A stretch of DNA of 64,000 bases from CAZAFL01 sp964484465 (GTDB lineage Bacteria; Bacteroidota; Ignavibacteria; UBA10030; SZUA-254), in NCBI GenBank assembly GCA_964484465.1, contig CAZAFL010000003.1:89728-153727 (forward strand). Direction: 5' to 3'. Under the pieces are notes generated by a model, which saw only the letters and a program-made list of their open reading frames with translations, was not told the origin of the DNA and did no database searches. Positions 1 to 8,501 of the stretch are shown piece by piece; within the stretch, counting starts at the first letter, position 1; each line of letters opens with the position of its first letter. Both the position numbers and the translations under genes were made by a program.

Positions 1-971
1 TGTTTGCAATGATACTTCCAAAAAATGGCGAGCCGCAATATATCGCACCGAAATTCGAACAGGGGCGCGCTCAGGAACAGGTCGGCAACGCACGACTTCT
101 TACATGGGAAGAACATGAAAATCCCTATGCGCTTGTCAGTCAGATACTCAAAGACAACAACGCAAACACTGGAACGGTAGGCATTGAAGAGACCACGCGG
201 TCGTTTGTGATGGAAGGAATAGTAAAAAGCAGCTCCTCGTTAAAACTGGTAAGCGGAACTCCCGTGACAGCGGGTTGTCGCAGCGTGAAGTCAGCTCATG
301 AAATCGAACTCATGCAGATTGCAAATGATATCACGGCCGAGGTGTACAAATCTGCAGTATATGCACTGAATGAAGGCATGTTGGAACAGGAGTTTGCATC
401 AATAATATCCAAAATGTTTTCCGAATTCGGAGTAAACGGAGGCGCACTTGTTCTCTTCGGCGAAGCTTCGGCCTATCCTCACGGTCTCGTCAAACAACAC
501 ACGCTAAAGGAAAATCAAATCGTCCTTATCGACGGCGGATGCTCCGTCGAAGGATATCAATCTGACATTACGCGAACTACCATCTTCGGCACGCCGACCG
601 AAAAAATGGAATCAGTGTGGGAGATTGTCCGTAATGCACAGTCGGCAGCCCTGTTTGCCGCAAAGCCGGGCATCCCCGCTGAAGATATCGACGCAGCAGC
701 CCGGAAGGTCATTGTAGATGCCGGCTATGGACCGGATTACAAATATTTCACTCACCGCGTCGGTCACGGCATCGGAATGGATGGACACGAATGGTATTAC
801 CTTGTACGCGGCAACAAACGACCTGGGCAGGCGGGCAACACCCACAGCAATGAACCGGGAATTTATATTCCCGGCGAGTTCGGCATCCGGATTGAAGACG
901 AAATGCTTATTACAGAACACGGAGCAAAACTTCTTCTTCGACAAGCTGAAAGTTTGGAACGAATGTTTTAG
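1..971 (+). CDS. M24 family metallopeptidase (Xaa-Pro aminopeptidase-like), 5' end outside the window
   Basis: This is a pita-bread-fold metallopeptidase that would remove an N-terminal residue next to proline, probably in the cytoplasm. The reading frame is open to the window edge (codons ttt gca precede the first ATG at 9), so the creatinase-like N-terminal domain is cut off. Counting from that ATG, the five dinuclear metal ligands are visible: Asp175 (LIDGG), Asp186 (SDITRT), His253 (VGHGIGMDGH), Glu282 (NEPGIY) and Glu296 (IEDE). The family usually has about 350-450 residues, so roughly 50-130 residues are missing. A DinB-like gene follows 49 bases downstream. The family assignment is firm; the exact substrate is not known. 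Confidence 0.93.
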   Translation, partial: FAMILPKNGEPQYIAPKFEQGRAQEQVGNARLLTWEEHENPYALVSQILKDNNANTGTVGIEETTRSFVMEGIVKSSSSLKLVSGTPVTAGCRSVKSAHEIELMQIANDITAEVYKSAVYALNEGMLEQEFASIISKMFSEFGVNGGALVLFGEASAYPHGLVKQHTLKENQIVLIDGGCSVEGYQSDITRTTIFGTPTEKMESVWEIVRNAQSAALFAAKPGIPAEDIDAAARKVIVDAGYGPDYKYFTHRVGHGIGMDGHEWYYLVRGNKRPGQAGNTHSNEPGIYIPGEFGIRIEDEMLITEHGAKLLLRQAESLERMF

Positions 972-1020
972 CTGCCAATCATAGTAACGACAATTTCAAT
1001 ACAAGTGGAAAGGGTGAACA

Positions 1021-1518
1021 ATGGATTTGAAAGATATTCACAATATGTACGAATTCAATTATTGGGCAAAAAGCCGTATTATCAGTATTATCGAAACACT
1101 CACGCCGGAACAATACGTGAAGGATTTCGGTTCGAGCCACGGTGGTATTCACGGAACCCTCGTGCACAGTATGGGCGCCGAGGAAATCTGGTTGAAACGG
1201 TGGAGAGGAACATCGCCGAGCAGCCTGTATGAACCGAAAGATTTTCCAACATTTGATGACGTCAACAACCACTGGGATATGGTCGAACATGAGATGATGG
1301 GCTTTTGTCATATGCTTAAATCAGATAACGATATTACAAAGGTTATCACGTATAAAGATATGAAGGGAAATGAATACTCTCAGCCTCTTTATCAGATGAT
1401 GCAGCATCTGGTCAATCATTCGTCTTACCACCGGGGTCAGATTGTAACAATGCTGCGGCTTCTTGGTGTAAAACCGATCGGGACCGATATGATTATGTTC
1501 TTTCGGGAAAAGCGATAA
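1021..1518 (+). CDS. DinB-like (DUF664-type) four-helix protein
   Basis: This 165-residue protein belongs to the DinB/YfiT-like family of putative metal-dependent, thiol-linked enzymes. The three-histidine metal site is seen as His49 (in LVHSMGAEEIW) and His133/His137 (in NHSSYHRGQ), and the length is typical. The ATG at 1021 follows a GGAAAGGG ribosome-binding site about six bases away. The name comes from Bacillus DinB (DNA-damage inducible); it is not E. coli DNA polymerase IV. No substrate can be inferred. It lies between the M24 peptidase and the catabolic genes and may be read with either. Confidence 0.88.
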   Translation: MDLKDIHNMYEFNYWAKSRIISIIETLTPEQYVKDFGSSHGGIHGTLVHSMGAEEIWLKRWRGTSPSSLYEPKDFPTFDDVNNHWDMVEHEMMGFCHMLKSDNDITKVITYKDMKGNEYSQPLYQMMQHLVNHSSYHRGQIVTMLRLLGVKPIGTDMIMFFREKR

Positions 1519-1588
1519 ACTCTCAGAGTCTACTCCATTGGATCAATGAATAATTTTGCACTAAAATTTCAGCTTTCAAAATCCTTAT

Positions 1589-2374
1589 ATGCCTAACTAT
1601 CAAACTATCAATTATCAACTGAATGACGGCATTTGCGTCATCATGTTAAACCGTCCGGATGTTTACAACGCGTTCAACGAACAGATGAAAAAGGAACTCA
1701 ATGAAGCTCTGAAGGAATCAGAAAAAGACGCTTCCGCGAGGTGCGTCGTTATCCGCGGCGCAGGCGACAAAGCATTCTGTTCAGGACAGGATTTAAAAGA
1801 ACACTCGGACAATAAACGATCACTGAAGGATTCGCTGGAAAAAAATTATAACCCGATCATCCGGAAAATCCGCACCATGGAAAAACCGGTCATCGGTATG
1901 ATTAACGGCGTCGCTGCAGGAGCAGGATGCAGCCTGGCACTCGCATGCGACATGCGGATCATGTCGAGTACTGCAAAACTCATTGAAGTGTTTATCCGCA
2001 TCGGACTTGTTCCGGATACCGGCTCACACTGGTTTCTCGCTCAGTTCGTCGGTCTCGCCCGCGCTTTTGAATACGCAACCACGGGCCGTGACATCTCGGC
2101 GGAGGAAGCGGAACGGGTCGGACTTGTCAATAAAATCGTCACTCCGGATAAACTCGAGGAAGAAACCATGAACCTTGCGAAACTTTTTGCTCACGCTCCA
2201 ACGAAAGCCATCGGGCTCATCAAGCGGGCTTTGAATAAATCCCTCTCATCCGACCTGGATGCGATTCTAGAGTATGAAGCGTACATTCAGGAGATTGCAT
2301 CTCAGACCGAGGACCATCAGGAAGGCATAAGAGCATTTCTGGAAAAACGTCCGGCGAATTTCAGAGGGAGATAA
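1589..2374 (+). CDS. Enoyl-CoA hydratase/isomerase, PaaG-like
   Basis: This 261-residue crotonase-fold protein acts on an enoyl-CoA or ring-CoA ester in the cytoplasm. The oxyanion-hole segments CSGQDLKEH (about residues 63-71) and NGVAAGAGCSLALACD (about 105-120) are present. The Asp in GLVPDTGSHW (Asp143) sits where PaaG, the ring 1,2-epoxyphenylacetyl-CoA isomerase, has its acidic residue, and the Glu pair of classical hydratases is not evident. Neighbours (PaaA-like, PaaH-like and PaaJ-like genes) favour a role in phenylacetate or related aromatic CoA breakdown. The start lacks a clear Shine-Dalgarno sequence. A general short-chain enoyl-CoA isomerase is the alternative. Confidence 0.85.
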   Translation: MPNYQTINYQLNDGICVIMLNRPDVYNAFNEQMKKELNEALKESEKDASARCVVIRGAGDKAFCSGQDLKEHSDNKRSLKDSLEKNYNPIIRKIRTMEKPVIGMINGVAAGAGCSLALACDMRIMSSTAKLIEVFIRIGLVPDTGSHWFLAQFVGLARAFEYATTGRDISAEEAERVGLVNKIVTPDKLEEETMNLAKLFAHAPTKAIGLIKRALNKSLSSDLDAILEYEAYIQEIASQTEDHQEGIRAFLEKRPANFRGR

Positions 2375-2461
2375 TGGTTGATTTTATCACCCTTTTTCTG
2401 TAAGTTAATTATAGGCGCGTGTTAAATCTTCATAATATTCTTTCACAGCGGAGAAGTCATT

Positions 2462-3304
2462 ATGCCAGGCAATCCATCCACTATTCCGAACCCAAAACGG
2501 GAAGAACTAATGACCGCGAAACTTTCAAAAGGTGAATCAATTGAAACGATTGATGATATGAGTGATGAATACTACGACCATCTCATGAACCTCATGGTAC
2601 AGCAGGCCGATTCCGAGCTTGCTGGTGGCTTTGGCTATGTACCGTGGATTATGAAAGCGCCAACGACAGAGGAAATGCTCATCGTGTCAAATATCGTTCG
2701 CGATGAAGTCCGACACGCACGCGCCATGTACCGGTTGCTGGAGGACGCCAAGTTTGGTGTCGATGATTGGGTTGATAAAATGGATTTTACATTCCGTATT
2801 GACGATTCTCAATTCCTTGGAGATAAACGCGCTTCGGGCGACAAACGAGTGAATATCTTTTACTATCCCATCGAAAGTTGGGCGGATTTTGTAATGTTTA
2901 ATTTTTTGATGGACCGCGGTGCAGGGCACCAGCTTGAAGACGTTAAGACAAGCACCTTCGGCCCGTGGCGCAGGGAAATCGACCGCATCTTTAAGGAAGA
3001 GCTCACCCACATTGCGCATGGCGACTTCTGGGTTAAAAAACTTGCGCTCGACCCGAGAACCAAACCGGAGATTCAGGCCGCCCTCGACAGGTGGTGGCCC
3101 CGTGTCATGTCGATCTTCGGGCGGCCCGGCTCGCGGAAAAACAAACGCTATCGTGAACTTGGCCTCAAGAAACGGGACAACAATGACGTTCGTGAGTTTT
3201 TTGCAAATGAAGTAAGAGAAAAAGCAGAATCCTGGAGTCTGGTCATGCCACAATGGATTCCCGACTGGCAGAAAGTTCCGGAAGATTCCGTCATTCCGGG
3301 ATAA
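2462..3304 (+). CDS. PaaA/PaaC-family diiron protein (phenylacetyl-CoA epoxidase-like)
   Basis: This 280-residue ferritin-like protein resembles PaaA, the catalytic subunit of 1,2-phenylacetyl-CoA epoxidase. The likely iron ligands fall in the expected order: Glu52 (DSELAGG), Glu82 and His85 (DEVRHA), the DRGAGH segment (151-156), and Glu179/Glu180 with His183 (EELTHIAHG). The C-terminal part (RWWPRVMSIFG and what follows) also matches PaaA. The start is supported by GGAG about eight bases upstream. The partners PaaB, PaaC, PaaD and the reductase PaaE are not in this window, so either they lie elsewhere or this is a stand-alone relative. The position between paaG-like and paaH-like genes supports aromatic CoA metabolism. 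Confidence 0.8.
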   Translation: MPGNPSTIPNPKREELMTAKLSKGESIETIDDMSDEYYDHLMNLMVQQADSELAGGFGYVPWIMKAPTTEEMLIVSNIVRDEVRHARAMYRLLEDAKFGVDDWVDKMDFTFRIDDSQFLGDKRASGDKRVNIFYYPIESWADFVMFNFLMDRGAGHQLEDVKTSTFGPWRREIDRIFKEELTHIAHGDFWVKKLALDPRTKPEIQAALDRWWPRVMSIFGRPGSRKNKRYRELGLKKRDNNDVREFFANEVREKAESWSLVMPQWIPDWQKVPEDSVIPG

Positions 3305-3364
3305 TGCGATAACGTTGCTCTTGCATTGCAACTCCAACGAGCACGCGGCGCTCTTGCCAAGCCC

Positions 3365-4216
3365 ATGAAAACCATCGGAATCATCGGCGCGGGAACAATG
3401 GGTTCGGGTATTGCGCACGTTGCCGCAATTTCTGGATTCGAAGTCTTCATCTACGATGTTTCACCCGAAATCCTCAGCAATGCCGCCTCCCGAATCTCTT
3501 CTGACTTGCAGCGAGGGGTAGAAAAAGGAAAACTCACAGCCGAACAAGTCGACGCTGCAATAACGAAACTGCATTGGCACACATCGTTTGAGAAATTCTC
3601 AACCTGCGACATTATCGTCGAAGCAGTAATAGAAAAGCTCGATGTCAAGCAGGATATTTTCAAGCAGTTGGAACCAATCTGTTCTCCCGACGCAATTCTT
3701 GCAACAAATACCTCATCACTTTCAGTAACCGCAATTGCGTCTGCGATCAGAAACACCGAACGTTTCATAGGACTGCATTTTTTTAATCCCCCGCACCTTA
3801 TGAAACTTGTCGAGATTGTCCGGGGACACCAGACATCCGGCAGCACCGTTGAACGGACTGCCGCATTTGCCCGTGCACTCGGTAAAACACCGGTGATTGT
3901 GAAGGATACCCCGGGGTTCATCGTCAACCGTATAGCCCGGCCTTTCTACGGAGAGGCGCTTCGGCTCCTCGGCGAAGGCGTTGCCTCGGTCGAAGACATC
4001 GACCGTATCGTCAGGCTCGAAGGCGGATTCAAAATGGGACCCTTTGAACTGATGGACTTAATTGGCATCGATGTTAATTTTGCCGTGACCCAATCGATGT
4101 ACGAGCAGACTTTCGGAGAAGCGCGATACCGACCTCATGTCATACAGAAAAACATGGTTGCCGCAGGACTGCTTGGCAGAAAGACAAAAAAAGGGTTTTA
4201 TCGGTACGATAAATGA
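3365..4216 (+). CDS. 3-hydroxyacyl-CoA dehydrogenase (PaaH N-terminal half / 3-hydroxybutyryl-CoA dehydrogenase type)
   Basis: This 283-residue enzyme oxidises a 3-hydroxyacyl-CoA with NAD+. The Rossmann motif GAGTMGSG (residues 8-15) is intact, followed by the catalytic residues His138 (GLHFFNPP), Glu150 and Asn188 (PGFIVNR). An upstream ATG at 3326 would add 13 residues before the strand that leads into the Rossmann motif, so 3365 is preferred. Its stop overlaps the next start (ATGA), so translation is probably coupled to the M1 peptidase gene. Stand-alone enzymes of this type have this length, but the gene at 5857-6600 looks like the missing C-terminal part of a longer PaaH-type enzyme. 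Confidence 0.92.
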   Translation: MKTIGIIGAGTMGSGIAHVAAISGFEVFIYDVSPEILSNAASRISSDLQRGVEKGKLTAEQVDAAITKLHWHTSFEKFSTCDIIVEAVIEKLDVKQDIFKQLEPICSPDAILATNTSSLSVTAIASAIRNTERFIGLHFFNPPHLMKLVEIVRGHQTSGSTVERTAAFARALGKTPVIVKDTPGFIVNRIARPFYGEALRLLGEGVASVEDIDRIVRLEGGFKMGPFELMDLIGIDVNFAVTQSMYEQTFGEARYRPHVIQKNMVAAGLLGRKTKKGFYRYDK

Positions 4217-5856
4217 ATACTCTGCGCCACTCCTTCCTTCTCTTTTCCATCATCACAGCATGCGCCATTGTGCATGCCGGTGTGGCAAATAACTCTCTCA
4301 TGAATCTGTATGATGTTACACAATACAATCTGAATATCGGCTTCGACCTTTCCCGCAAGGCGTTTTCCGGAAGAGTTCGGGTGGAAGCTACCGCAATACA
4401 ACCTGTTGATGTGTTTGTGCTTTCTGCGGCAAACGGAACTCTCACTATCGACTCAGTGAAATATCATGATATGGTTATCCCCTTTCGCCATGAAAACGAT
4501 CATCTCATGATGAAATTTGATGACACAATTCAGGCTTCAGCTAAATTCAGCTGTACGGTCTTCTATCATGGCATCTCCAAATTTGACGGCCAGTATGAAG
4601 GAGGTGGAGCATACTTTACCCAATCGGATACGTTCGGACGTGTCGCGACGATCAGCCAACCGGACTTTGCGAGAACCTGGTGGCCCTGCAAAGACGTTCC
4701 GTCGGATAAAGCTACAGCTTCTATTGCCGTCACGGTCCCACGTCCACTCACAGCGGTTTCGAATGGAATCCTGAAGCGTGTTGAACAAGGCGAACATACT
4801 TCTACTTTTTATTGGGAAACTCAATATCCCATTGCCACGTATCTGGTGTCGATTGCAGCGGCAAACTACAAGGAGTTTTCCGAGACGTATACTGCAGGCA
4901 ACGGCCAGCAAATGCCCATTACGTATTATGTGTTTCCAAAAGATTATGAAAAAGCAAAAAAGGATTTCGAACAGACAACTAAGTTCCTTGGTTTTTTTTC
5001 TACAACTTTTTGTGAATATCCGTTTATTAATGAGAAATTCGGATATGCAGAGGTTGAGGGAAATCTGACGATGGAGAACCAGACGATTTGCAGTATCGAA
5101 GAAAATTTAATCACGGGGGACAACAAATACGGGTTGACGATACTCCATGAAACATGCCACCACTGGTGGGGCGATTTAATTACACCGACAAACTGGAAAC
5201 ACACTTGGCTGAATGAGGGGTTCGCAACATATGCGGAAGCCCTCTATCTTGAACATAAGAAGGGCCCGGAAGCCTACCTGGATTATATTCATAAGATGAT
5301 GTCATTTCAGAATGGAAAATTTGCCGGGTCGGTTGTCGGCCGGTCGGACACTTCGTTCTGGGATTCATTTTCAGGAAGAGTATATTACAAAGGGGCAATT
5401 GTTCTTCACATGCTTCGCACGATGTTAGGCGATACCACGTTTTTCCGCATCATGAGAAATTATCTCAACAATCCAACTTTGCGCTATGGGAACGCAACAA
5501 CAGATGATTTCATTCGTGAATGCGATCAGGCTTCCGGCAAGGATCTCAAATGGTTCTTCGACCAATGGGTATATGCTAATACGGATTCAATCGATAGACC
5601 GGAGATCGACTATCACTGGAAAGCAACTCCCGAGAAATCAGGGTATAATGTATTGTTGGAGTTAACTCAGACAACGGCTTCGAAACTGCTGTATAAATTA
5701 CCTCTTTCGATTACACTATCAGGAGCGACGACAACGCAGAAACTTTCTATTATTGACAGTATCGCCGTTCAATCATTCACATTCAAAAGTACGGAACAGC
5801 CAATATCGCTCGAAATCGAGAATGACATGTTTATGATTTTGCATAAGAAGGATTAG
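4213..5856 (+). CDS. M1 family zinc aminopeptidase, secreted
   Basis: This 547-residue gluzincin removes N-terminal residues from peptides. A signal peptide (hydrophobic stretch about 8-22, ending near VHAG) places it in the periplasm or outside. The zinc site HETCHHWWG begins at His312, with His316 and the third ligand Glu335 in NEGFATYAE, spaced as HEXXH-X18-E. The exopeptidase motif is present as GNLTMEN near 283-289, and the VYYKGA segment (390-395) holds the usual catalytic Tyr. It lacks the long C-terminal helical domain of the largest members. It overlaps the preceding gene by four bases and abuts the next with no gap, an odd place for a secreted peptidase, between two parts of a CoA dehydrogenase. 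Confidence 0.93.
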   Translation: MNTLRHSFLLFSIITACAIVHAGVANNSLMNLYDVTQYNLNIGFDLSRKAFSGRVRVEATAIQPVDVFVLSAANGTLTIDSVKYHDMVIPFRHENDHLMMKFDDTIQASAKFSCTVFYHGISKFDGQYEGGGAYFTQSDTFGRVATISQPDFARTWWPCKDVPSDKATASIAVTVPRPLTAVSNGILKRVEQGEHTSTFYWETQYPIATYLVSIAAANYKEFSETYTAGNGQQMPITYYVFPKDYEKAKKDFEQTTKFLGFFSTTFCEYPFINEKFGYAEVEGNLTMENQTICSIEENLITGDNKYGLTILHETCHHWWGDLITPTNWKHTWLNEGFATYAEALYLEHKKGPEAYLDYIHKMMSFQNGKFAGSVVGRSDTSFWDSFSGRVYYKGAIVLHMLRTMLGDTTFFRIMRNYLNNPTLRYGNATTDDFIRECDQASGKDLKWFFDQWVYANTDSIDRPEIDYHWKATPEKSGYNVLLELTQTTASKLLYKLPLSITLSGATTTQKLSIIDSIAVQSFTFKSTEQPISLEIENDMFMILHKKD

Positions 5857-6600
5857 ATGGCGATTCCCTCCAGGAAAAACATTTTCCTTATCGGTGAATC
5901 ACCCCTCATCGAAGAATTCGGTGAAATCTGCAGCACCGCTTTTTCGGTGCATTGCAAAGAAACTTCAACCCAAAAACGACGGGCACTCCCCCGCTCTCTG
6001 AGGAAAACGAATACAGTTCCGCGGAACCTTGCCCTTGCGGTTGAACTGACCAATACCGACCCCACCGCCAAGAGGAATAACCTTTTGTATCTCGATAAAC
6101 TCCTGCTGGGATCGACCACGATCCTGAGCTCCTCAGTGACGGTGACAACAACGGAACAGGCTTCCTGGCTTCGCCATCCGGAGCGCCTGGTTGGTATTGG
6201 TGCTATCCCGGGAATACTTCGCAATCGATTGATGGAAATTGCGCCCTCCGTTCACTCGGACAACATCCATGTCACACGGGCTACCGAATTTGCGCGTCAG
6301 CTCGATAAGGAGTTCGCAATCATCCAGGACAGAGCGGGGATGGTGCTTCCAAGGATTCTCTGCATGCTCATCAATGAGGCGGCATTCGCACTCACTGAAG
6401 GAACTGCATCGCCGGCAGATATCGATACCGCGATGAAACTCGGAACAAATTATCCTTTTGGTCCGGTCGAATGGGGCGACAGGATGGGCTTCAAGCACGT
6501 GGTATCTGTGCTCGAAGCAATTCATGAGGAAACTGCAGAGGAGCGTTACCGTATTGCACCTCTTTTACGGCAACTCGCAACCGGGGCAAAGTGGTGGTAG
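5857..6600 (+). CDS. PaaH C-terminal-half-like protein (3HCDH domain without NAD motif)
   Basis: This 247-residue protein contains a 3-hydroxyacyl-CoA dehydrogenase C-terminal domain from about residue 159 (RAGMVLPRILCMLINEA, then ASPADIDTAMKLGTNYPFGP). The N-terminal 150 residues begin with a strand and turn like a Rossmann fold (IFLIGESPL) but have no GxGxxG motif, so it probably does not bind NAD. From memory of E. coli PaaH, its C-terminal part reads similarly, including the INEA, DIDTAM, NYP-GP and RY-LLRQ elements. I therefore infer that this is the second half of a PaaH-type enzyme encoded separately. It begins immediately after the M1 peptidase stop. Confidence 0.75.
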   Translation: MAIPSRKNIFLIGESPLIEEFGEICSTAFSVHCKETSTQKRRALPRSLRKTNTVPRNLALAVELTNTDPTAKRNNLLYLDKLLLGSTTILSSSVTVTTTEQASWLRHPERLVGIGAIPGILRNRLMEIAPSVHSDNIHVTRATEFARQLDKEFAIIQDRAGMVLPRILCMLINEAAFALTEGTASPADIDTAMKLGTNYPFGPVEWGDRMGFKHVVSVLEAIHEETAEERYRIAPLLRQLATGAKWW

Positions 6601-6758
6601 CTTGACTGGCCCCGCCACTTCGCTTCCAGAGACAGTGATTTGTCCTGCTCGCCTTTCCGAAATCCCATTCTACCCGATTAAAAAAAAATAATTCATTGAG
6701 GGAGAGTATCAATTTCCGTTAATTTCATACCACACTATTTTAAATTCGGAGAAATTGG

Positions 6759-6787
6759 TTGACAATATCAGTTTATGTTCGTATATT
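6759..6787 (+). promoter_or_regulatory. Candidate promoter for the DUF1573 pair
   Basis: TTGACA (6759-6764) and TATATT (6782-6787) are separated by exactly 17 bases. The -35 box is the perfect housekeeping consensus and the -10 box differs at one position. The predicted start is about 30 bases before the ATG at 6823. It lies in a 222-base gap after the paaH-C gene, which otherwise shows nothing coding. Confidence 0.65.
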
Positions 6788-6822
6788 TTTTTACTAATTT
6801 TCTACTCCGAGGAGCATGTATA

Positions 6823-7527
6823 ATGAAATCAACGCGTTCTATATTGATAGTTCTTTCGATATTATGTGCAGGGACGTCGACAGCGCAACCTAAAATGAGA
6901 CTGATTCCCGGAACATCATTCGGGTTCGGCCAAGTCTACAAGGGGGCAAAACCGTCACGGGTTGTCACTGTACAGAATCTCGGTAAGGATACGCTTACTA
7001 TCGGGGAAGTAACCGCGCAATGCGGCTGCACCGCCACGATGATGGACAAACATAAAATCGCACCGTCAGATTCAGGGAGATTATCGATATCGTTCAATAC
7101 AGGAAGTTATGACGGCACCGTCACAAAGCATGTCTACATCAATTCAAATGACCCATCCAGCCCGAGAACGACAATAGAATTCACGGCGAACGTTATACAG
7201 TTATTAAACCCGGACCCGAATTACATTTCCTTCAATGTGTCTAAAATCGACTCTACATATTCAAAAGTCATTACCATCACGAACACAAGTAAACAATCGG
7301 TCAAAATTCTCGGGGTCGATTCAAAATTTGAATCCCTGAAAGTTTCAATATTAAAGAATCAGCTGATGCCGGGCGACCAAACCGAACTGCAAACCGCGTA
7401 CCATCCGACAAGAGCAGAAAACCAATCCGGCACAATCGACCTGAAGACGGATGATGCTACGCAGCCTATGATACAGATCCGTGTTTTTTCATGGTTCCAA
7501 TCCCTTCAACATCCTGTCAATAAATGA
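6823..7527 (+). CDS. DUF1573 domain protein, secreted (first of a pair)
   Basis: This 234-residue exported protein has a signal peptide of about 21 residues (ending near STAQ) and DUF1573/choice-of-anchor-type Ig-like beta domains. The family hallmark, a CGCT motif after a strand (TAQCGCTA) followed by SISFNT, is present. The start is fixed by GAGGAG (6809-6814) eight bases upstream of the ATG at 6823; the in-frame ATG at 6775 lies over the promoter. DUF1573 proteins are abundant in the FCB group, but their function is unknown. The stop overlaps the next start (ATGA). Confidence 0.87.
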   Translation: MKSTRSILIVLSILCAGTSTAQPKMRLIPGTSFGFGQVYKGAKPSRVVTVQNLGKDTLTIGEVTAQCGCTATMMDKHKIAPSDSGRLSISFNTGSYDGTVTKHVYINSNDPSSPRTTIEFTANVIQLLNPDPNYISFNVSKIDSTYSKVITITNTSKQSVKILGVDSKFESLKVSILKNQLMPGDQTELQTAYHPTRAENQSGTIDLKTDDATQPMIQIRVFSWFQSLQHPVNK

Positions 7528-8258
7528 ACATGTTCGTGCGACCGAGAGTAGCATGGGGAAAACTGTTCCTCAACACATTTGTTCTCATTTGCACTGTTGC
7601 CGTAGTATCAATGAGCCAGCCAAAACTCACGATTGTCGGCGGGACGCGGTTTGATTTCGGCGACCTCGTGTACGGAATTGCAAAAAAGAATTTGACGATC
7701 AGGAATGAAGGAAAAGACACACTTATTCTTTCCAATGTGAGTGCGTCTTGTGGCTGCACGGCGGCTCTTCCGGGGAAAGAACGCATCGCTCCTCACGATA
7801 GCACCTCTCTCGCAATTACATTCAACACAAGAAATATTTCCGGACATGCGGAAAAAGCAGTTTCCCTTGATACGAACGACCCGACCCAGAACAAAGTCCG
7901 GATAGTCTTCACCGCGAATGTCACCGGCGTGCTGGACCTTCAGCCTGATTATGTATATTTTCAGGCACAACTTGATTCACCCTCGGTCAAGTCAGTCGTC
8001 CTCAAAAACAGAGGAACCTCCGAAATCAATCTTTCGTCGATAACATCTTCGCTGGAGAATATTTCTCTCAAACTTTCTCAGACACAACTTAAACCTGCTG
8101 AGCAAGCTACATTGACTGCTGTTCTGACACCAAGAGCAAAGGGCACATTCAAGGGGGAAATTGTTATTAAAACTGACAACCCTAAACTTCCCTCCGTTAC
8201 CGTGAGGGTTGTCGGTCTGGTCATCCAGAAAAACTCTCCTGGTAATTCTTCACATTAA
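7524..8258 (+). CDS. DUF1573 domain protein, secreted (second of a pair)
   Basis: This 244-residue protein is a paralogue of the gene just upstream, with the same order of elements: signal peptide (hydrophobic about 15-28), a GGTRFDFGDL strand, the CGCT motif (SASCGCTA), and a second beta domain. It overlaps the first gene by four bases, so the two are co-translated. An ATG six bases further on (7530) is an alternative start. The tandem arrangement suggests local duplication and possibly a hetero-oligomer at the cell surface or in the periplasm. The function is unknown. Confidence 0.87.
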   Translation: MNMFVRPRVAWGKLFLNTFVLICTVAVVSMSQPKLTIVGGTRFDFGDLVYGIAKKNLTIRNEGKDTLILSNVSASCGCTAALPGKERIAPHDSTSLAITFNTRNISGHAEKAVSLDTNDPTQNKVRIVFTANVTGVLDLQPDYVYFQAQLDSPSVKSVVLKNRGTSEINLSSITSSLENISLKLSQTQLKPAEQATLTAVLTPRAKGTFKGEIVIKTDNPKLPSVTVRVVGLVIQKNSPGNSSH

Positions 8259-8413
8259 CTTCCTACCTGAGAAGGATCAAGAATCCGTCTGTGGTTTTTT
8301 CAACGGAATAAGCTTCTCTTCTCTGATATATCTTTTTAAGAATTAGATCGGAATACAATGCTCCCCCGCATTCAAGCGTGGCAGGTGTTATAAGCCGACG
8401 CGAAAGTGTTTGA

Positions 8414-8427
8414 TGTGACAGGTCACA
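8414..8427. promoter_or_regulatory. Palindrome, possible operator upstream of the thiolase gene
   Basis: TGTGAC-AG-GTCACA is a perfect inverted repeat of six bases on each side, about 75 bases before the thiolase ATG. Its half-sites resemble those of CRP/FNR-family regulators, but the spacing is four bases between TGTGA and TCACA rather than six. The rest of the 243-base gap holds no credible gene. A weak TTGGAC-N16-TATGCT lies at 8463-8490. Confidence 0.35.
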
Positions 8428-8501
8428 GCGCAGATTGTTTTTTGTTTCCCATTCTCTTATTATTGGACATGATAACATACCAATTATGCTGAAAATACTA
8501 C

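Noticed and set aside
2687..3418. Long minus-strand frame opposite the PaaA-like gene
   Set aside because: It is antisense to a clearly conserved gene and its translation is rich in Arg, Cys and Pro without domain features.
8414..8427. A true CRP site
   Set aside because: The spacing between half-sites is four bases, not six, and no CRP gene is known from this window.
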